A DNA stretch of 64,000 bases from Sebastes aleutianus (Eukaryota; Chordata; Actinopteri; Perciformes; Sebastidae). Location: assembly GCA_916700875.1 (NCBI GenBank), contig CAKAKS010000072.1:41392464-41456463 (forward strand), written 5' to 3'. Below the pieces are notes generated by a model. It ran no database searches and was not told the DNA's origin. It saw only the letters and a list, made by a program, of their open reading frames with translations. The translations under genes and the position numbers were made by a program. Below, one piece after another: positions 26,501 to 41,500 of the stretch; positions within the stretch are counted from its first letter, which is position 1; each line of letters starts with the position of its first letter.

Positions 26501-29500
26501 GGGGTTTACCACCTATTTTGCCTGCCATTGACACGATCCTAGACAGTTTATTCTTCTATCTACAGTGTAGGTGACCGTACCAGGCAGGAAGGTTAAAGGT
26601 TAAAACACTCTCAACAATAGTTTTGTACACTAATTCTAAAATCTGCTGGCTGACACCGAGGCCACTAAGTTTCCTTAGAAGATAAAGTCGCTGTGAGCAT
26701 CTCTTGAAGATATACTCTGTATTTTCAGAGAAGCTCCCCTGGGTGTCCAGGACTGTACCGAGGTATTTAAAGTGTTCCACAGTTTCAACATGTTGGCCAT
26801 CAAGTGAAACTGGCTCTGTGATCAGATGTTGTTTTGTGCAGCACATGATTAATTCTTTCGTCTCGGCCACATTGATTTCTAGCTGGCTAGTGTGACACCA
26901 TGTCTGAAGGGCTGTAGTGTGGGTCAGATAGGCAGCTTCACCTAGTGGGCCTGTTTCCTGTAAAAGGTCAACTAAGGCCATGTCATCCGCATACTTAAAC
27001 AGTCTAAAATGTTTCTCATTGATCATAAATTCATTAGTAAAAAGAGAGAATAGCACAGGGGAAAGAACACAGCCTTGTGGGCAGCACGTCTGACATGTTC
27101 TCCCTGACACAGACCCTCTGATCCACAGAACTAACCCTGTGTTGATGTTGAGATCAATGAGCCTTTTCAGGAGAATATGCGTCTTCATTGAGTTAAAAGC
27201 TGAGCTAAAATCCACAAATAAAGCTCTGGCATAACCTTTAGGCTGCATAAGGTGTTTAGTGACTGTGTTAAGCAGAGTCAGCACAGCGTCGTCTGGGCCT
27301 CTGTCGCTCTTATTTAAACGAACTGGAGCAGATCTAGCTTAGTCGCCACTGTGCTGGTCAGGTGGCTGGCAAGAACTCCTTCCATGGTTTTACACAATAT
27401 GGAGGTTATTGCGATAGGCCGAAGATCATTTGGCTTACTTGCACCTGGCTTTTTTAGCACGGGCCTAATTATTGAGAATTTCCATGGTTTTGGCACAGTG
27501 CATGTGTCTAGGATATATAATTAATTAGGCTTTTTTAGGTACAGTATGTATTTATTTATTCTATTTATCTTCTACTGTTACTTTGATCCTGTGCTTAAAT
27601 AATGTTACACTTTTATAGAATGACCAAACTATCTTCTTGGCTTTTATTTTGACATGTTTGCCTTCACTTCCGGGTCACGTGGCTGCCGTTCTCTGTTCCT
27701 CGATTCAAAACAGAAAATAACAGAAAGAAACTTGAAGAAACTAAAATTAGATTGTTTTTTTAATTTGTTTTTTTCGTTTTTCGTTTGGAAACAAAAAACA
27801 AACAGAGCACCACGTGATTTCATTTTTCGTTTTTGGTTTAAAACGAAAAAACAAAAAAAAAACGTGACTCCTGTTATTCAATTAAAAATGAATAATGATA
27901 AAAGGAATTAGCAGAAACGAAAAACGGCCCGGGTTGGATCCGTTTTTTCGTTTTTTGATTCAGAAACCAAAAAACAAAAAACGGCCGTTTTCTCGTTTTT
28001 AGTTTAAAACGAAAAAATAAAAAATAGTTCTTTCGTTTTTGAATTCAAAAGGAATTACGGATTTTCCGATGATACCCAGACCCTGTGCTCACAGGATAGG
28101 CTAATGAGCATGCTATTGGAATGATATCAGGCTCTCCATAGTCTTTATTCACATGCATTGATATTTGACTATATTGCTATATTTCTGTTTCAGTATTGTC
28201 TACTGTATATAGTAGTTAAATGTGTCTCATTACACATTGCCTTGTGTTCAGCTCATGTTCAGTCCGTAGGTAATAAGTGTCGTTAATTAAGGCTGCGCTG
28301 CCGTGCATGTTCCGGCCACCACATGTCACTGCTTATTCATTACTTTAATTCAGCTATATAGTATTGTGGTAATCAGTGTATATTGTAATGAAAGAAACGT
28401 TTTTACAGTATGTAGTTGCTGTCAGGTTGTGTGTAAATGTACAGTATATATTGAGTTCACTGTGGCTATATTATTAACATAAGAAATACTGCTGTTTAAG
28501 TTGCTTATATTATTTAGGTAAATTGTAAGTTACTTTTAGTCAAGTAAGCTGATATTGTATTTTTCTGTTTGTTTCTGTAGGACCACAACACACATAACCT
28601 ACATCCATCAATAAAGAAGAGAGGATTTAACAGTTATCAGAGAGTGGAGTTTTGTGTCCTGACCGACACCCAGTGGCGAGTGTCATACAGACGTAGGCAA
28701 AGTTGTTGGTAACGTTCCGTTAAAGAAAGAAAAAACAACAATGGTCACTGAAATAACTTGAAACTGACAAAAGTAATAATAAATAAAAATTCACTGAAAA
28801 TTAACTAATGAAAATCAGATATTGTTTTTGAATTATGGTTCAGCAGAATCATTTAAAAAAACAAACTAATGAAACTGGCCTAGACAAAAATGATGGTACC
28901 CTTAACTTAATATTTTGTTGCACAACCTTTTGAGGCAATCACTGCAAACAAGTGATTTCTGTAACTCTCAATGAGACTTCTGCACCTGTCGACAGGTATG
29001 TTGGCCCACTCCTCGTGAGCAAACTGCTCCAGCTGTCTCAGGTTTGAAGGGTGCCTTCTCCAGACTGCATGTTTCAGCTCCTTCCACAGATGTTCAATAT
29101 GATTTAGATCAGGGCTCATAGAAGGCCACTTCAGAATAGTCCAATGTTTTGTTCTTAGCCATTCTTGGGTGTTTTTAGCTGTGTTTTGGGTCATTATCCT
29201 GTTTGAGGACCCATGACCTGCAACTGAGACCAAGCTTTCTGACACTGGGCAGCACATTTCGCTCCAGAATGCCTTGATAGTCTTGAGATTTCATTGCACC
29301 CTGCACAGATTCAAGACACCCTGTGCCAGATGCAACAAAGCAGCCCCAGAACATAACCGAGCCTCCTCCATGTTTCACATTAGGTACAGTGTTCTTTTCT
29401 TTGGATGCTTCATCTCTTCGTCTGTGAACATAGAGCTGATGTGACTTGCCAAAAAGCTCCAGTTTTGTCTCATCTGTCCAAAGGACATTCTCCCAGAAGC

Positions 29501-32500
29501 TTTGTGGCTTGTCAATATGCATTTTGGCAAATTCCAGTCTCGCTTTTTTATGATTTGGTGTCCTCCTCGGTCGTCTTCCATTAAGTCTACTTTGGCTCAA
29601 ACAGTGACGGATGGTGCGATCTGACACTGATGTACCTTGACCTTGGAGTTCACCTCTAATGTCTTTGGAAGTTGTTCTGGGCTCTTTGGTTACCATTCGT
29701 ATTATCCGTCTCTTCAATATGTCATCAATTTTCCTCTTGCGGCCACGTCCAGGGAGGTTGGCTACAGTCCCATGGACCTTAAACTTCTGAATAATATGTG
29801 CAGCTGTAGTCAGAGGAACATCAAGCTGCTTGGAGATGGTCTTATAGCCTTTACCTTTAACATGAAGGTCTATAATGTTCTTTCTAATCTCCTGAGACAA
29901 CTCTCTCCTTAGCTTTCTGTGGTCCATGTTCAGTGTGGTACACACCATGATACCAAACAGCACAGTGACTACTTTTCACCCTTTAAATAGGCAGACTGAC
30001 TGATTACAAGTTTGAAGATACCTGTGATGCTAATTACAGGACACACCTTAGTTTAACATGTCCCTATGGTCACATTATTTTACATCTTTTCTAGGGGTAC
30101 CATCATTTTTTGTCCAGGTCAGTTTCATTAGTTTGTTTTTTAAAATGATTCTGCTGAACCACAATTCAAAAACAATGTCTGATTTTCATTAGTTCATTTT
30201 CAGTAAATTTGTATTTATTATTACTTTTGTCAGTTTCAAGTTATTTCAGTGACCATTGTGGGTTTTTCTCTCTTTAACGGAAGGGTACCAACAACTTTGC
30301 CTACGTCTGTATATCCACCAGCCTAAGAAAGATTCCTCAGTTACACTCATTAATATTAATGACAACGTGCTGCTACTTCAATAAAGACGTAGTGACTTCA
30401 CCTCTTAAACTCTGACAGCTCCACCAGTGGATCCATCGATACAAACTCATGTTGAGCAGCCAAACACAAATAAGAACCACAGAAACTGATTCAAGATTCA
30501 ACTCAAGATCTCAAAGTTTCTAAAGATGTCCAATATGTCAGGATGGATTTGTGGTGGAAATGTGAACAAAAGATATTTAAGATAAGACTTTTACAACATA
30601 TGAAGCTTATGTGAAACATCAGTCAGGAAAAAAAACAAATAGTGAATATATTTGTTATTGTCTGATAGCTGAAATAGAGATTATTTATTTATTCCTCATA
30701 TTTATGTATTTTTTTAATAATTTATTTTAACATGATGGAAGTCAGGTGTTGTGATTTATGAAGGTTTTAAATGTGTAGCTCATCATAGCTCTGCCACAGT
30801 CAATGGACTAAACCACTGAAGAAGAAAATGGACTTTAGCATTAAGATACTCAGTGTGGATCAGTATAATATCAGCCTTATGTCTGCAGTTTAGTGTCACC
30901 ACAACTTTCATATCATATTAATCTCAGGACACAAGTAAAAAATGGTGTCTGACCTCAGAGTCTCCAGTCTACAGTGTGGACTCTCCAGAAAACCAGACAG
31001 GAGCTTCACTCCTGAATCCTTCAGCTTGTTTCTACTCAGCTGCAGCTCTCTCAGATGGGAGGGGTTGGACTTCAGAGCTGAGGCCAGAGAAGCACAGCTG
31101 ATCTCTGACAAACTGCATCTCTCCAATCTGAATAAAGAATAAATCATGAAGATAAAAATCACTTTATAATCCAGTCAGATGTGTTCAGGTTTTAAATGTG
31201 TAGTTCAACATCACTATGTCCTAATCAATGATCTTTTCCCTAAAATGAGTAGAGTGACTTTGTCATTGTGTTATTGTGGATCATCATAATGTCAGCCTTC
31301 TACAGACATCATCCAAATGTCACCACAACATTCATACACCTGTTCATGTCAACACACATCAATAACATGCTGCTGGTCTCTGTGTTCATCTATGTATGTG
31401 TGCTGAAGGATCAATATCAATGATCAGACATTATTTGTGAAACACATTGAAACAATCAGAAACCAGAGAAATATTTCTACTTCATGAAGTAAACTTGATC
31501 AATGTAAAACAGATATTAGTTCAGAGGATCTTCTGTATCCAGATGTGACCATTTATCAACAATGATAAACATTCATTTACTTTAACAACTAACAGTGGAC
31601 ATTTTCTACACTTTCTTTAAGAAACAAGTCTTTAGTGACTGCAGACTGAATTTAGTTCAAGAAACATGAAAATATGAAGAAAAGGACATTAACAACTTTA
31701 TGGATGTAAGTTATGTTTGTACATAAATCAGGTTCAATTGTTGATTAAACATACAAGATCTATAACAGTAACAGAGAGTCAGTGAACTGACCTCAGAGTC
31801 TCCAGTCTACAGTGTGGACTCTCCAGAAAACCACACAGGAGCTTCACTCCTGAATCATACAGGTAGTTCTCTCTCAGATCCAGCTCTCTCAGATGGGAGG
31901 GGTTGGACTTCAGAGCTGAGACCAGAGAAGCACAGCTGATCTCTGACAAACTGCAGCCCCTCAATCTGAATAAAGAATAAATGATGTAAGTTTAGAAGAC
32001 AACGTTCCAGCTTGAAATCATTCAATGTTTAATAATGTGTTCAGAGCTGAAGAAGGTTTAGAACGTAGAAGTTTAGAAAATGTAAACTCCAAACACCTGA
32101 AGCCAACAGGATGCAGGTTAAAAACTGTCAAATACAAACAGTGAAACAGAGCTCTCATTGTTAGAAAGGCCTGGACTGTAATAGGACTATGATAATGCAA
32201 AGTTCATCATTTGTTTTGTATGAATGTTCCTAATGTTTATAAGGTGTATAATAATTTTATGACTTAATTGGTCTGGGTATCATCGGATAATCCGTAATTC
32301 GTTTGGAATTTAAAAACGAAAAAACTTTTTTTTTGGTTTTTGGTTTTTGGTTTCAGAAAAAAAACGGAACCAACCCGGGCCGTTTTTGTTTTTTGCGAAT
32401 TCCTTTTATCATTATTCATTTTTGACCGAAGAACAGGAGTCACGTGGGTTTCTTGTTTTTTCGTTTTAAACCAAAAATGAAAAATGGAATCACGTTGGTC

Positions 32501-35500
32501 TGGGTATCATCGGATAATCCGTAATTCCTTTTGAATATCAATAACATGCTGCTGATCTCAGTCAAGTCTGGAATTAGAGGATCAATATCAAATCAGACTT
32601 GTTGGACTTCATTACTTCATTTATTACATGGCCTTCTTCTCACTGTATCTGGGAGCTTAGTAGGTTTATGTCATTTACAGGAAAGGTCCACATTTGTTCA
32701 AGTGTGTCTGTAAACAACAGCCACATGTCATATGTACATTAAAAGAGTTATTGGTGGCAGTAATCATTCCTCCTGTGAAGTGGGCCCTTCATAACACAAC
32801 TACACTGTAAGAAATGACCTCAGAAGTTCAACTGATATTAATATGAAGATTCAGCAGTCTGAGTCCGACAGATCAAGTAGGTGTTTACTAGGACGATTCA
32901 ACTATCTCCTGATTCACTACTATAACGATTCGATATGTATTGTGATAGTATTGTGATTTTTGTTAACTTTTTTAACACTACAACATTACATTTTCTATCC
33001 AGCAACCCAAAAATCAAAGAATAAAGACATTTCCCTCACAGATTAGTGGGATTTTCTTTTTAATTTATAAGGGACATGTAATGTTTTATACTTCTGGTGA
33101 ATATAATCCATCAATCTTATTTCCATAGATGTATTTAGTAGATACAGTTCCCTTTGTTAACACCTTATTTTGAAAAGCGGACGTAGTCCCACGTGTCTAC
33201 TTCCTGTAACTTCTCCAAGGTGGTCTCTAGCTCTCCCGTCAGCTCCGTTCTCTTTATCCATCCATGGTCAGCTCCATCGGGGCCGTTTCAATGCAGAGAA
33301 CACAAATGTCAGTATCTGGGTGCTCTACAGTCGTAGCGTCGGCCCATTTGACCACGGAGACGAGAGCGACGGCCGGCTCCACCGCCACGTTACCGCCATA
33401 CCATAACGTTTCCTGTCCGTGACAGAGTTAGCATGCAGCTTTAGCTCTGCTCTGTCTAGCTCTGCTTTTCCTGTCAATGTGTGGAACCCAAAGTGTTTCC
33501 ATCCTTTACTGGATGTGTAGTGTTTACCACGCTGGATTAAACATGGGAGGGTGCAGGTCGTATCCACGCTGACCCTCCAACGTTTTAGACTCTCTGAGGT
33601 TTGTTTTGGTTGACGGATACGGAACGGATATGACGTCACGTTACTCAGACTACAACAATTAATGCGGTAACTTCCTTCTACCTCCATAGAGACTCAGATG
33701 AAGCAAATATATTGATTCTGGCGTTACAACATATATTTAGAAATCGTTAAAAAATAAATAAATCGCGATACATAGGTGAATTGATTTATTTGCCGCCCCT
33801 AGTGTCTACCAAAGTTACAGACTGTTTAGTACCAACTTCTCTCTTTGAGTTACTAATCCTCCTGCAGCTCAACAAGGAAACTGTCAAACAAAACATACTG
33901 ACTGGATACATACTAAGGCTGGGCAATATATCCATATTATATCGATATCGTGATATGAGACGAGATATCCTCTTAGATTGTTGATATTGTGATATGGCAT
34001 AAGTGTTGTCTTTTCCTGGTTTTAAAGGCTACATTACAGTAAAGTGATGTCATTTTCTGAACTTACCAGACTGTTCTATATTTGTCATTTACACTTTGTC
34101 ATGAGATCCACATTACTCATGGTTATTTATCAGAAATCTCATTGTGTAAATATTTTGTGAAAGCACCAATGATCAACCCTACAATATTGTCTCAATATCT
34201 ATATCAAAGTATTTGGTCAAAAATATTGTGATATTTGATTTTGTCCAAGTCACCCAGCCTTAATACATCTAACTCAGACTGCTGAAGCCTCCGATTAGTT
34301 TAAGATCAACTTTACAGGTCATTTTACACAGAACAAGACGGTGGATTTAGTCCTCATCTCGTAACACTCAGGTTAAACGGGGATGGCTTCACAGACAGAA
34401 GGAATGATGACAGACATCAATAACTCTTTGAATGTACATATGAACATGTGAGTATTGTATTCAGATAGACTTGAAAAAAATATGAACCTGCAAAGATGTT
34501 TCTGATGCAGAATATTTATTTGGTTGTTGTTGTAATATAAATGTCTGCGGCTTCAAATAATTAGACAATGCTGACATGAAAACAGAGCTCAGTTAGATCT
34601 GCTGTCAAAAAGAACGCGGAATAACTTAGAACCATAGAAACCTCTAATTAGATGGTGTCGTTCATAATCATCACTTATGTGCCTTTAAGTTGGTGCAATA
34701 CGTGTTTGTTGAAGAGTGCTGCACCTTTAGACATGTTCAAATAGAGACCTACAGGAATGAGTCCTAAAAACCCAGAACTGAGTCAGTATTTTAGCACTTC
34801 CTGTTCCCTCGTCTGGAGGTCAATTGTTTTTTGAATGGGTTTTTAGTTAGAAGCCTGAAATAAGGTCTGTGGTTAAAGGTCCAGTGTGTAGGATCTGGCG
34901 GTGTCCAGCGGTGAGGTGAGGAGATTACAACCAACTGAAGCCTCTCCTGTGTGCCAAGCGTGTTGGAGAGCTACGGTGGCCGATGTAAAAAACTTGAAAG
35001 TCCCTCTCTAGAGCCATCTGGAGCAGAGCCAGTGTGTAGAGAGAGTGTGTGTACAAACTACATGAGCTTTAGTCAGTGAACTGACCTCAGAGTCTCCAGT
35101 CTACAGTTTGGACTCTCCAGTCCAGCAGACAACATCTTCACTCCTGAATCCTTCAGGTAGTAGTTTTCACTCAGGTCCAGCTCTCTGAGATGGGAGGGGT
35201 TGGACTTCAGAGCTGAGGCCACAACTTCACAGTGAGTATCTGAGAGTTTACAGCCAGAAAGTCTGTCATGACACAAAAATGACAAAATATGTTATTATGA
35301 AAGAGGACAGTTTATATTTACTTCATGCATTTGATGACTAAACAGTTTGATATATACTTCTTTGATTAACATTTGCTCCTCACATCAGTGGTTCAGCTAA
35401 TCTTATCTCACTGTTTGACATGAAACAATAATTCTCATCACTCTCTCTCAAACCTGCAGACTTTTAATCTTTGTTTTTCTTTAATCTTGCAGATGAAGAG

Positions 35501-38500
35501 AGAGAACATGTAGTTACATTGAGGCTTCCCTAATGTCCAGTCTGTCAGTGTGATCTGATCCCAGGTCTGTCTCCACAAAGTTAGCATGAGGCCTTCTTGA
35601 TTAGAAAAGCATTTTTAAAACTCAGTGAATAAGTAATAATAACACAGCTGATAAAGATAAAACCTCTCTTTGCTAGCTACCTGCTGCTGTCAGGTTCACG
35701 TCTATAAACGGGAAAATTTACTGACTGCTGCCAAACGGTAGAGAAATGAAACAAATGGTATTGTAATATAATAATATTAGACCTGTTCATAATTAAACAT
35801 TCATACAACTAGATATTTTGATGACTGCATGGCGTTTTGTCATTAACACTCTTTTCTGAGCATCAAACGTATTCAGCTCACAAACACAATTAATGAACCA
35901 ATAAGGTTGCATTATTTTCAACATAATGTCATCAGAAAGATGTTATCAGTGTTTCACCATTAAAAACACAACATTGATCTTTGGTGTTTATAAAATCTCT
36001 TAAAAAGTCTGAATTCTACCATTCTGCTGTTATATATTCATCAGACCACTGTTATTGGTGGAAGCTGTGTATTTCCTGTTACTACTCTTCTCTACACCAA
36101 CAAGAGAGAGAAACACCTGAGTTTCCTTCTGTGAGTAACAGAATAAAAGGAAAGACTTAAAAACACGATGATGGAACACAACTTGAATTTATGAGCAATA
36201 AAATGCACCATTGCTCGATTCAACACACTCAGGGGTTTTACAACGACTATCTTGGTCTCGTATGATCAGTAGTTTACGGTGGCTAATGCTAGAGTTGGGT
36301 GATTTTCGGTTTTGACGGTCCGGTCCGGTCCGGTCCGGTGTACGAGCTTAAACCGGTTTGATTTTATGCTAACCGGCGGAACTGACATTTGTCATTATGA
36401 CACGTTCTGGCAAATTAAAAAGTATCGTACATCAACAACCTGTGCCGACAGAGTCACAGTGTGAATCCAGCCTGTATTGCATTACTAATAAGCAATATGA
36501 CAACGTGATTAACGTAATATTATGATGTTATGTTGGTATATAAACAAGAAGAGGTTTGTTTACTAGGAAGTTCATGTGTTTTTTGGGGTGACGAGACGAC
36601 ACATGGCAGAGCTGGTCTCATTCATTCATTCATTATCTGTAAAACTGCGGCAACATGACAACATTTTGGATTTGAAGCCAACGAAAGAGATGAGCCCAAA
36701 AACACACGAGGTAAGGTGTAATGTGGTGCCGCTTCTTCTTCTTCTTTAGTGTTTATTGGCAGTTAGCAAACCAGCTTAGAGGTGCATTACTGCCACCAAG
36801 TGGACTGGAGTCGCTCTACTCTCATTCATGGGCTCTCTGCTGCTGCTGAGTGAAGTGCAACACCTCATGGTAAGATTCGGTACACCAGTCAAGTCCGGTG
36901 TTTGGCTTAATATCAAACCGGATTGAAATATTTTACACCGGCACAACCCAAGCTAATGCTAATGTTAAAACTTTAGATTGCTCTACTTTATAACTGCGGT
37001 GGTTATGTCAAAGCAAGCAACTAATACACCTATTTGGAAATGACCTCTGCTAAGTGTATTTCACCGATGTTTCTGACTGTGAGTAACAGCTACCGGGGTC
37101 TGTTTATTCCTGTGAAACAGAGTGTATTTCACCGGTGTTCCTAACCGTGAGTAGCTGCAAGCAGCAACACTACAAGCCAAGCATTCTGCTCATTCTGAAC
37201 AGACCTGCTCTGAACGCACCGTCTGGATTAAATTAGAAGAAGCAGAAATGAGAAATCGACTCCCCCCCCCGCCTCGTCCTCCTCGCCGCCGGGATGCTGC
37301 TTCGCCGGGAGTAGAGTGTGCGGCAGCTCCAGGAGACGTACCCCCAGTTAGCTGTTAGCTCATATTCAGCCAGTGTAAACCCAGCACCAGGACTTTGATC
37401 CCAGGACCGCCCCGACTCCCCGCCGGATCAGCAAACGTTCTGTTGCTGCCGTTACACCGGTTAGACCCAGCGCTACACCAGACAGCTGATCTTTTGTTCT
37501 TTTCATTTGTTTTACCAGGTTCACATGTCGTCTCCATCACCCAAAAACATAAATCAGAAAAAACTTTAAAATGTAACAATTATTAGAAATAAATAGAATA
37601 AGTGTTCATTAACTTGACAGCTAGAAACACAACCTACTGAAACATTTTGAAGTCAACATTTGAAACAGCTGAAGAACATCTGTGACAAAATACAACTGAC
37701 ATATTTATGTAATAAACACGAGGAACACTTATAAGAATATTATATTTTAAGAATAATTTATAGTGTGTATATTTGAAGAACTAAATTACTAATCTCCACT
37801 GATCTATAAAGTTAGTCACATCTGGACTTACAGAGCTTTTCTGCAGTTCCTCACAGCTGGAATCAGTCTCCATCGTCCCTCCACTGATGTGTTGTACTTC
37901 TTCAGGTCCAACTCATCCAGAACCTCCTCTGACATCTGCAGCATGTAGGCCAGAGCTGAGCAGTGGAACACAGAGAGTTCCTTCTCTGATCTGTTCTCTG
38001 ACTTCAGGAACTCTTGGATCTCCTGATGTACCGAGTGGTCGTTCATCTCCGTCAGACAGTGGAAGATGTTGATGCTTCTTTCAGGAGAGATATTATATCT
38101 GTTCATCTCCTTCAGGTTGTTGATGATTCTCTGGATGCTTCCTGAACTGCTCTTTGTCCGACCCAGCAGACTTCCTAAGAGCTTCTGGTTGGACTCCAGA
38201 GAGAGGCCATGAAGGAAGCGAACAAACAGGTCCAGGTGGCCACTTTTACTTTCAAGGGATTTCTCCATGGCTCTCTTCAGGAAGACATCCAGAGATGGGC
38301 CACGACTAACACTGCTTCCAAAATACTTAGAGATGTTCTTGAGAAAAGATTTTGGGTTTGACTCTCTGTGCTTGAAGTCTTCTCCCAGGAAGGCCTTCAG
38401 TACCTCTGTGTTCCTGTTTGTGTAACAGTGGTACATGTAGACTGCAGCCAGAAACTCCTGAATGCTCAGGTGAACAAAGCAGTAGACTGTTTTCTGGAAG

Positions 38501-41500
38501 ATCACACTCTCTCTTTTGAAGATCTCTGTACAAACTCCTGAGTACACCGAGGCCTCTGTGACATCCAGACCACACCGCTCCAGGTCTTCTTGGTAGAACA
38601 TGATGTTTCCTTTCTCCAGCTGTTCAAACGCCAGCCTCCCCAGCTTCAGAAGAACTTCCCTGTCAGCCTTCGTCAGCTCCTGTGGACTCGTCTCATGTCC
38701 CTCACCATACTTCTGCTTCTTCCTCTTTGTCTGAACCAACAGGAAGTGTGAGTACATGTCAGTCAGGGTCTTGGGCAGCTCTCCTCTCTGGTCTGTAGTC
38801 AACATGTGGTCCAGAACTGTAGCAGTGATCCAGCAGAAGACTGGGATTAGACACATGATGTGGAGGCTCCTGGATGTCTTGATGTGTGAGATGATTCTGC
38901 TGGACAGCTCTTCATCACTGACTCTCCTCCTGAAGTACTCCTCCTTCTGGGCGTCAGTGAAGCCTCGTACTTCTGTTACCCTGTAAACACATGCAGGAGG
39001 GATCTGATTGGCTGCTGCAGGTCGGGAAGTTATCCAGACGAGAGCTGAGGGAAGCAGATTCCCCTGGATGAGGTTTGTCAACAGCACAGTGACTGATGAC
39101 TTCTGGGTGACATCAGACACAACCTTCTTGTTCTTGAAATCCAGTGAAAGTCTGCTTTCATCCAGGCCGTCAAAGATGAACAGAACTTTACAGACAGCGA
39201 GCTTCTCTGCTGTGACCTTCTGTAATGTTGGATGGAAAACACGGAGCAGCATGAGAAGACTGTACTGCTCATCTCTGATCAAGTTCAGCTCCCTGAACGA
39301 AAGCAGAACCACCAGACTGACATCTTGGTTTTCCAAGCCCTCTGCCCAGTCCAGAGTGAACTTCTGCACTGAGAAGGTTTTTCCAACGCCAGCGACGCCG
39401 TTCGTCAGAACGACTCTGATGTCTCCCTGTTGGTCAGGTAAGGCTTTAAAGATGTCGTGGCACTTGATTGGAGCGTCATGGAGGGTCTCCTTCTTGGAAG
39501 CTGTCTCAAGCTGCCTCACCTCATGTTGGGTGTTAACCTCTTCACTCTGTCCCTCTGTGATGTAGAGCTCAGTGTAGATCCTGTTGAGGAGGGTTCCACT
39601 TCCTGTTTCATCAGTTCCTTCAGTCACACATTCACATCTCTCCTTCAGACTGATCTTATGTTCATCTACAACCTCCTGCAGAACTCTATCTGCTGAAAGA
39701 GAGAAACAAGTTTGAGATAAAACAGAAACTTATTATTTTGTTGCCAATATGAAAATAATCAATATAAGAACATAATCAGGAAAAATGTTGAATTTTAAGC
39801 AGAAAATAAATAAACCTCTGATGTGACTACAGCTCAGCTCAGTTTGTCCTGCAGTAGAAGTGCATGTATTCATGATTTGGCACAACGCAGCACAGAAAAC
39901 AGGAAAAGACAAAGTAAACAAATGAGCTGGAATCTGAAACTTACCAGCTGAGTGCAGACAGTGTTTTGTTAGAAGAGGAACTGAAGTGATAGGACCATGT
40001 TAAACATCTAAACTAACCAATGTTGATATTAGATATTATATCATAATACGTTTTAAGATGTTTAATGTGCTGCAACTGACGAGCTAATCAGCCCTCTACT
40101 GTAGCCTGAAAACTGATGTTAGCAGTGTAGCTTTCCTCAGTGGGTGTTTGTTTGGTCTCTTGTTCAACGTGTCGCTCTGCAGGACCAGATGTGTGTTTGT
40201 CAGTTAGAGAAGGAGACTTTAGCAGGAAAGCTAATGTGGGCTGTTGTTCAAAGTCTGTGTCTCTTGTTGTGTCTCAGGCTGCTGTCTGGCTGTTAGTCAG
40301 TGTGACTGTCTGTCTGTGATAGAACAGTGATGCTGTTGCTTTACACAGTTTAATAGTTCTCCATCAGATGGAAAACAAACTGCATTCTGATTGTTAATGC
40401 AAAGACGGAGTGCTATCATAAAAACAAAACATACAAATATATAAGTATTTCTTTTGGGTTCAGATTCAGAAAGGAAGTGATGCAGAACAGATATGTCTGG
40501 TGGAGCAGATCTGAAACGGTTGTTACAACAATAGTCAGTGTATTAAAACAACAAGTCCTGTTTCCAGACATGAAGACATCAGCAGACACATCTACAGTCT
40601 TACTTTGGACAGTGCTGGTCTGACTGGCTGTCTGAGGTCCAGGTCTTGTTCTGGTCTGACTGGCTGTCTGAGGTCCAGGTCTTGTTCTGGTCTGACTGGC
40701 TGTCTGAGGTCCAGGTCTTGTTCTGGATCTGGACATCAGCTCCTCCACAGAAGCATGACTCCTCTTCTTCTCTCTGTGGAGACATTACTTTATTACTAAA
40801 ATCATTTGTTGATTGTTGGTGAAGAATATCCAGACTTGGTCGACACTGAAGCTCAGATGGTCACAGAGAAGAGTTAAAGTGTTGGTAGTGAATTCAGCAT
40901 TCAGTCTGTGATGAAAATGTTCCTTTATTTTAACTCTCCTGCTTTAATAAACAAGAATTAACTGATCTTCCTGTCTGACTGTCTTATTGAACATTTAGTG
41001 ATCTGGCTGAAGTTTGTTTATTAAAGGTGATCAACGGACATTTTGAAAACATTCATATTATTTTGGAGGCTAAAAAACTATATTAGCTAAATAACTATAT
41101 AACTACATAAAAAATACTGCAACTTGCTCATGTATGCACATATTGAGAGGACGCCCCGGGAAACCACAAGGTGGCAGCGTCATCACGGTAAACAGTAACT
41201 TCCTGTCAGTGGTGATATGAATGGAGTATAGATTTTCAGCAACATTTGCAATATAAATAAACACGCTGTCACTTCCTGGATGTATTTTATGTGTTAACAA
41301 TAAACACTTCTAAGACAAGGAAACTGTGTCAGACCTCTCTGACTTCTTTCGTCTTCCAGTAGTTATAGTTTATGCAAGTGCTGTCCATTGAAACGGAGAG
41401 ATCATGACAGAAAACAGCACACCAGGAAGGTATCTCGGATTATTTTAATCCGTGCTCTACGTGGTTAACAATAGTCTCGGACTGTATTTATGGAATTAGT

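Larger units (their letters stand above)
24644..28082. mobile_element. Fold-back DNA transposon with about 540-bp inverted arms
   Basis: The left arm (24644-25185) starts GGTCTGGGTATCATC. The right arm (27540-28082) ends GATGATACCCAGACC. The arms are rich in CGTTTTT/AAAAACG runs and match over about 540 bp. The interior holds a second palindrome and a LINE. An incomplete relative is at 32270-32535. There is no transposase, so it is non-autonomous. Confidence 0.85.
24529..30345 (-). mobile_element. Solo LTR split by nested transposons, 5-bp duplication CTCAT
   Basis: The LTR starts TGTTAGAAAGG and ends CAGTTACA, flanked by CTCAT (24524-24528 and 30346-30350). The paralogous intron at 23556-23560 has a single CTCAT, the empty site. 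Removing the fold-back element (24644-28082) and Tc1 (28688-30309) leaves an LTR of about 0.75 kb with an AATAAA near 28610. A partial copy of the LTR start with its fold-back insertion is at 32149-32535. Confidence 0.8.

Noticed and set aside
39008..39565. 185-residue plus-strand frame
   Set aside because: Antisense shadow of the NACHT exon.
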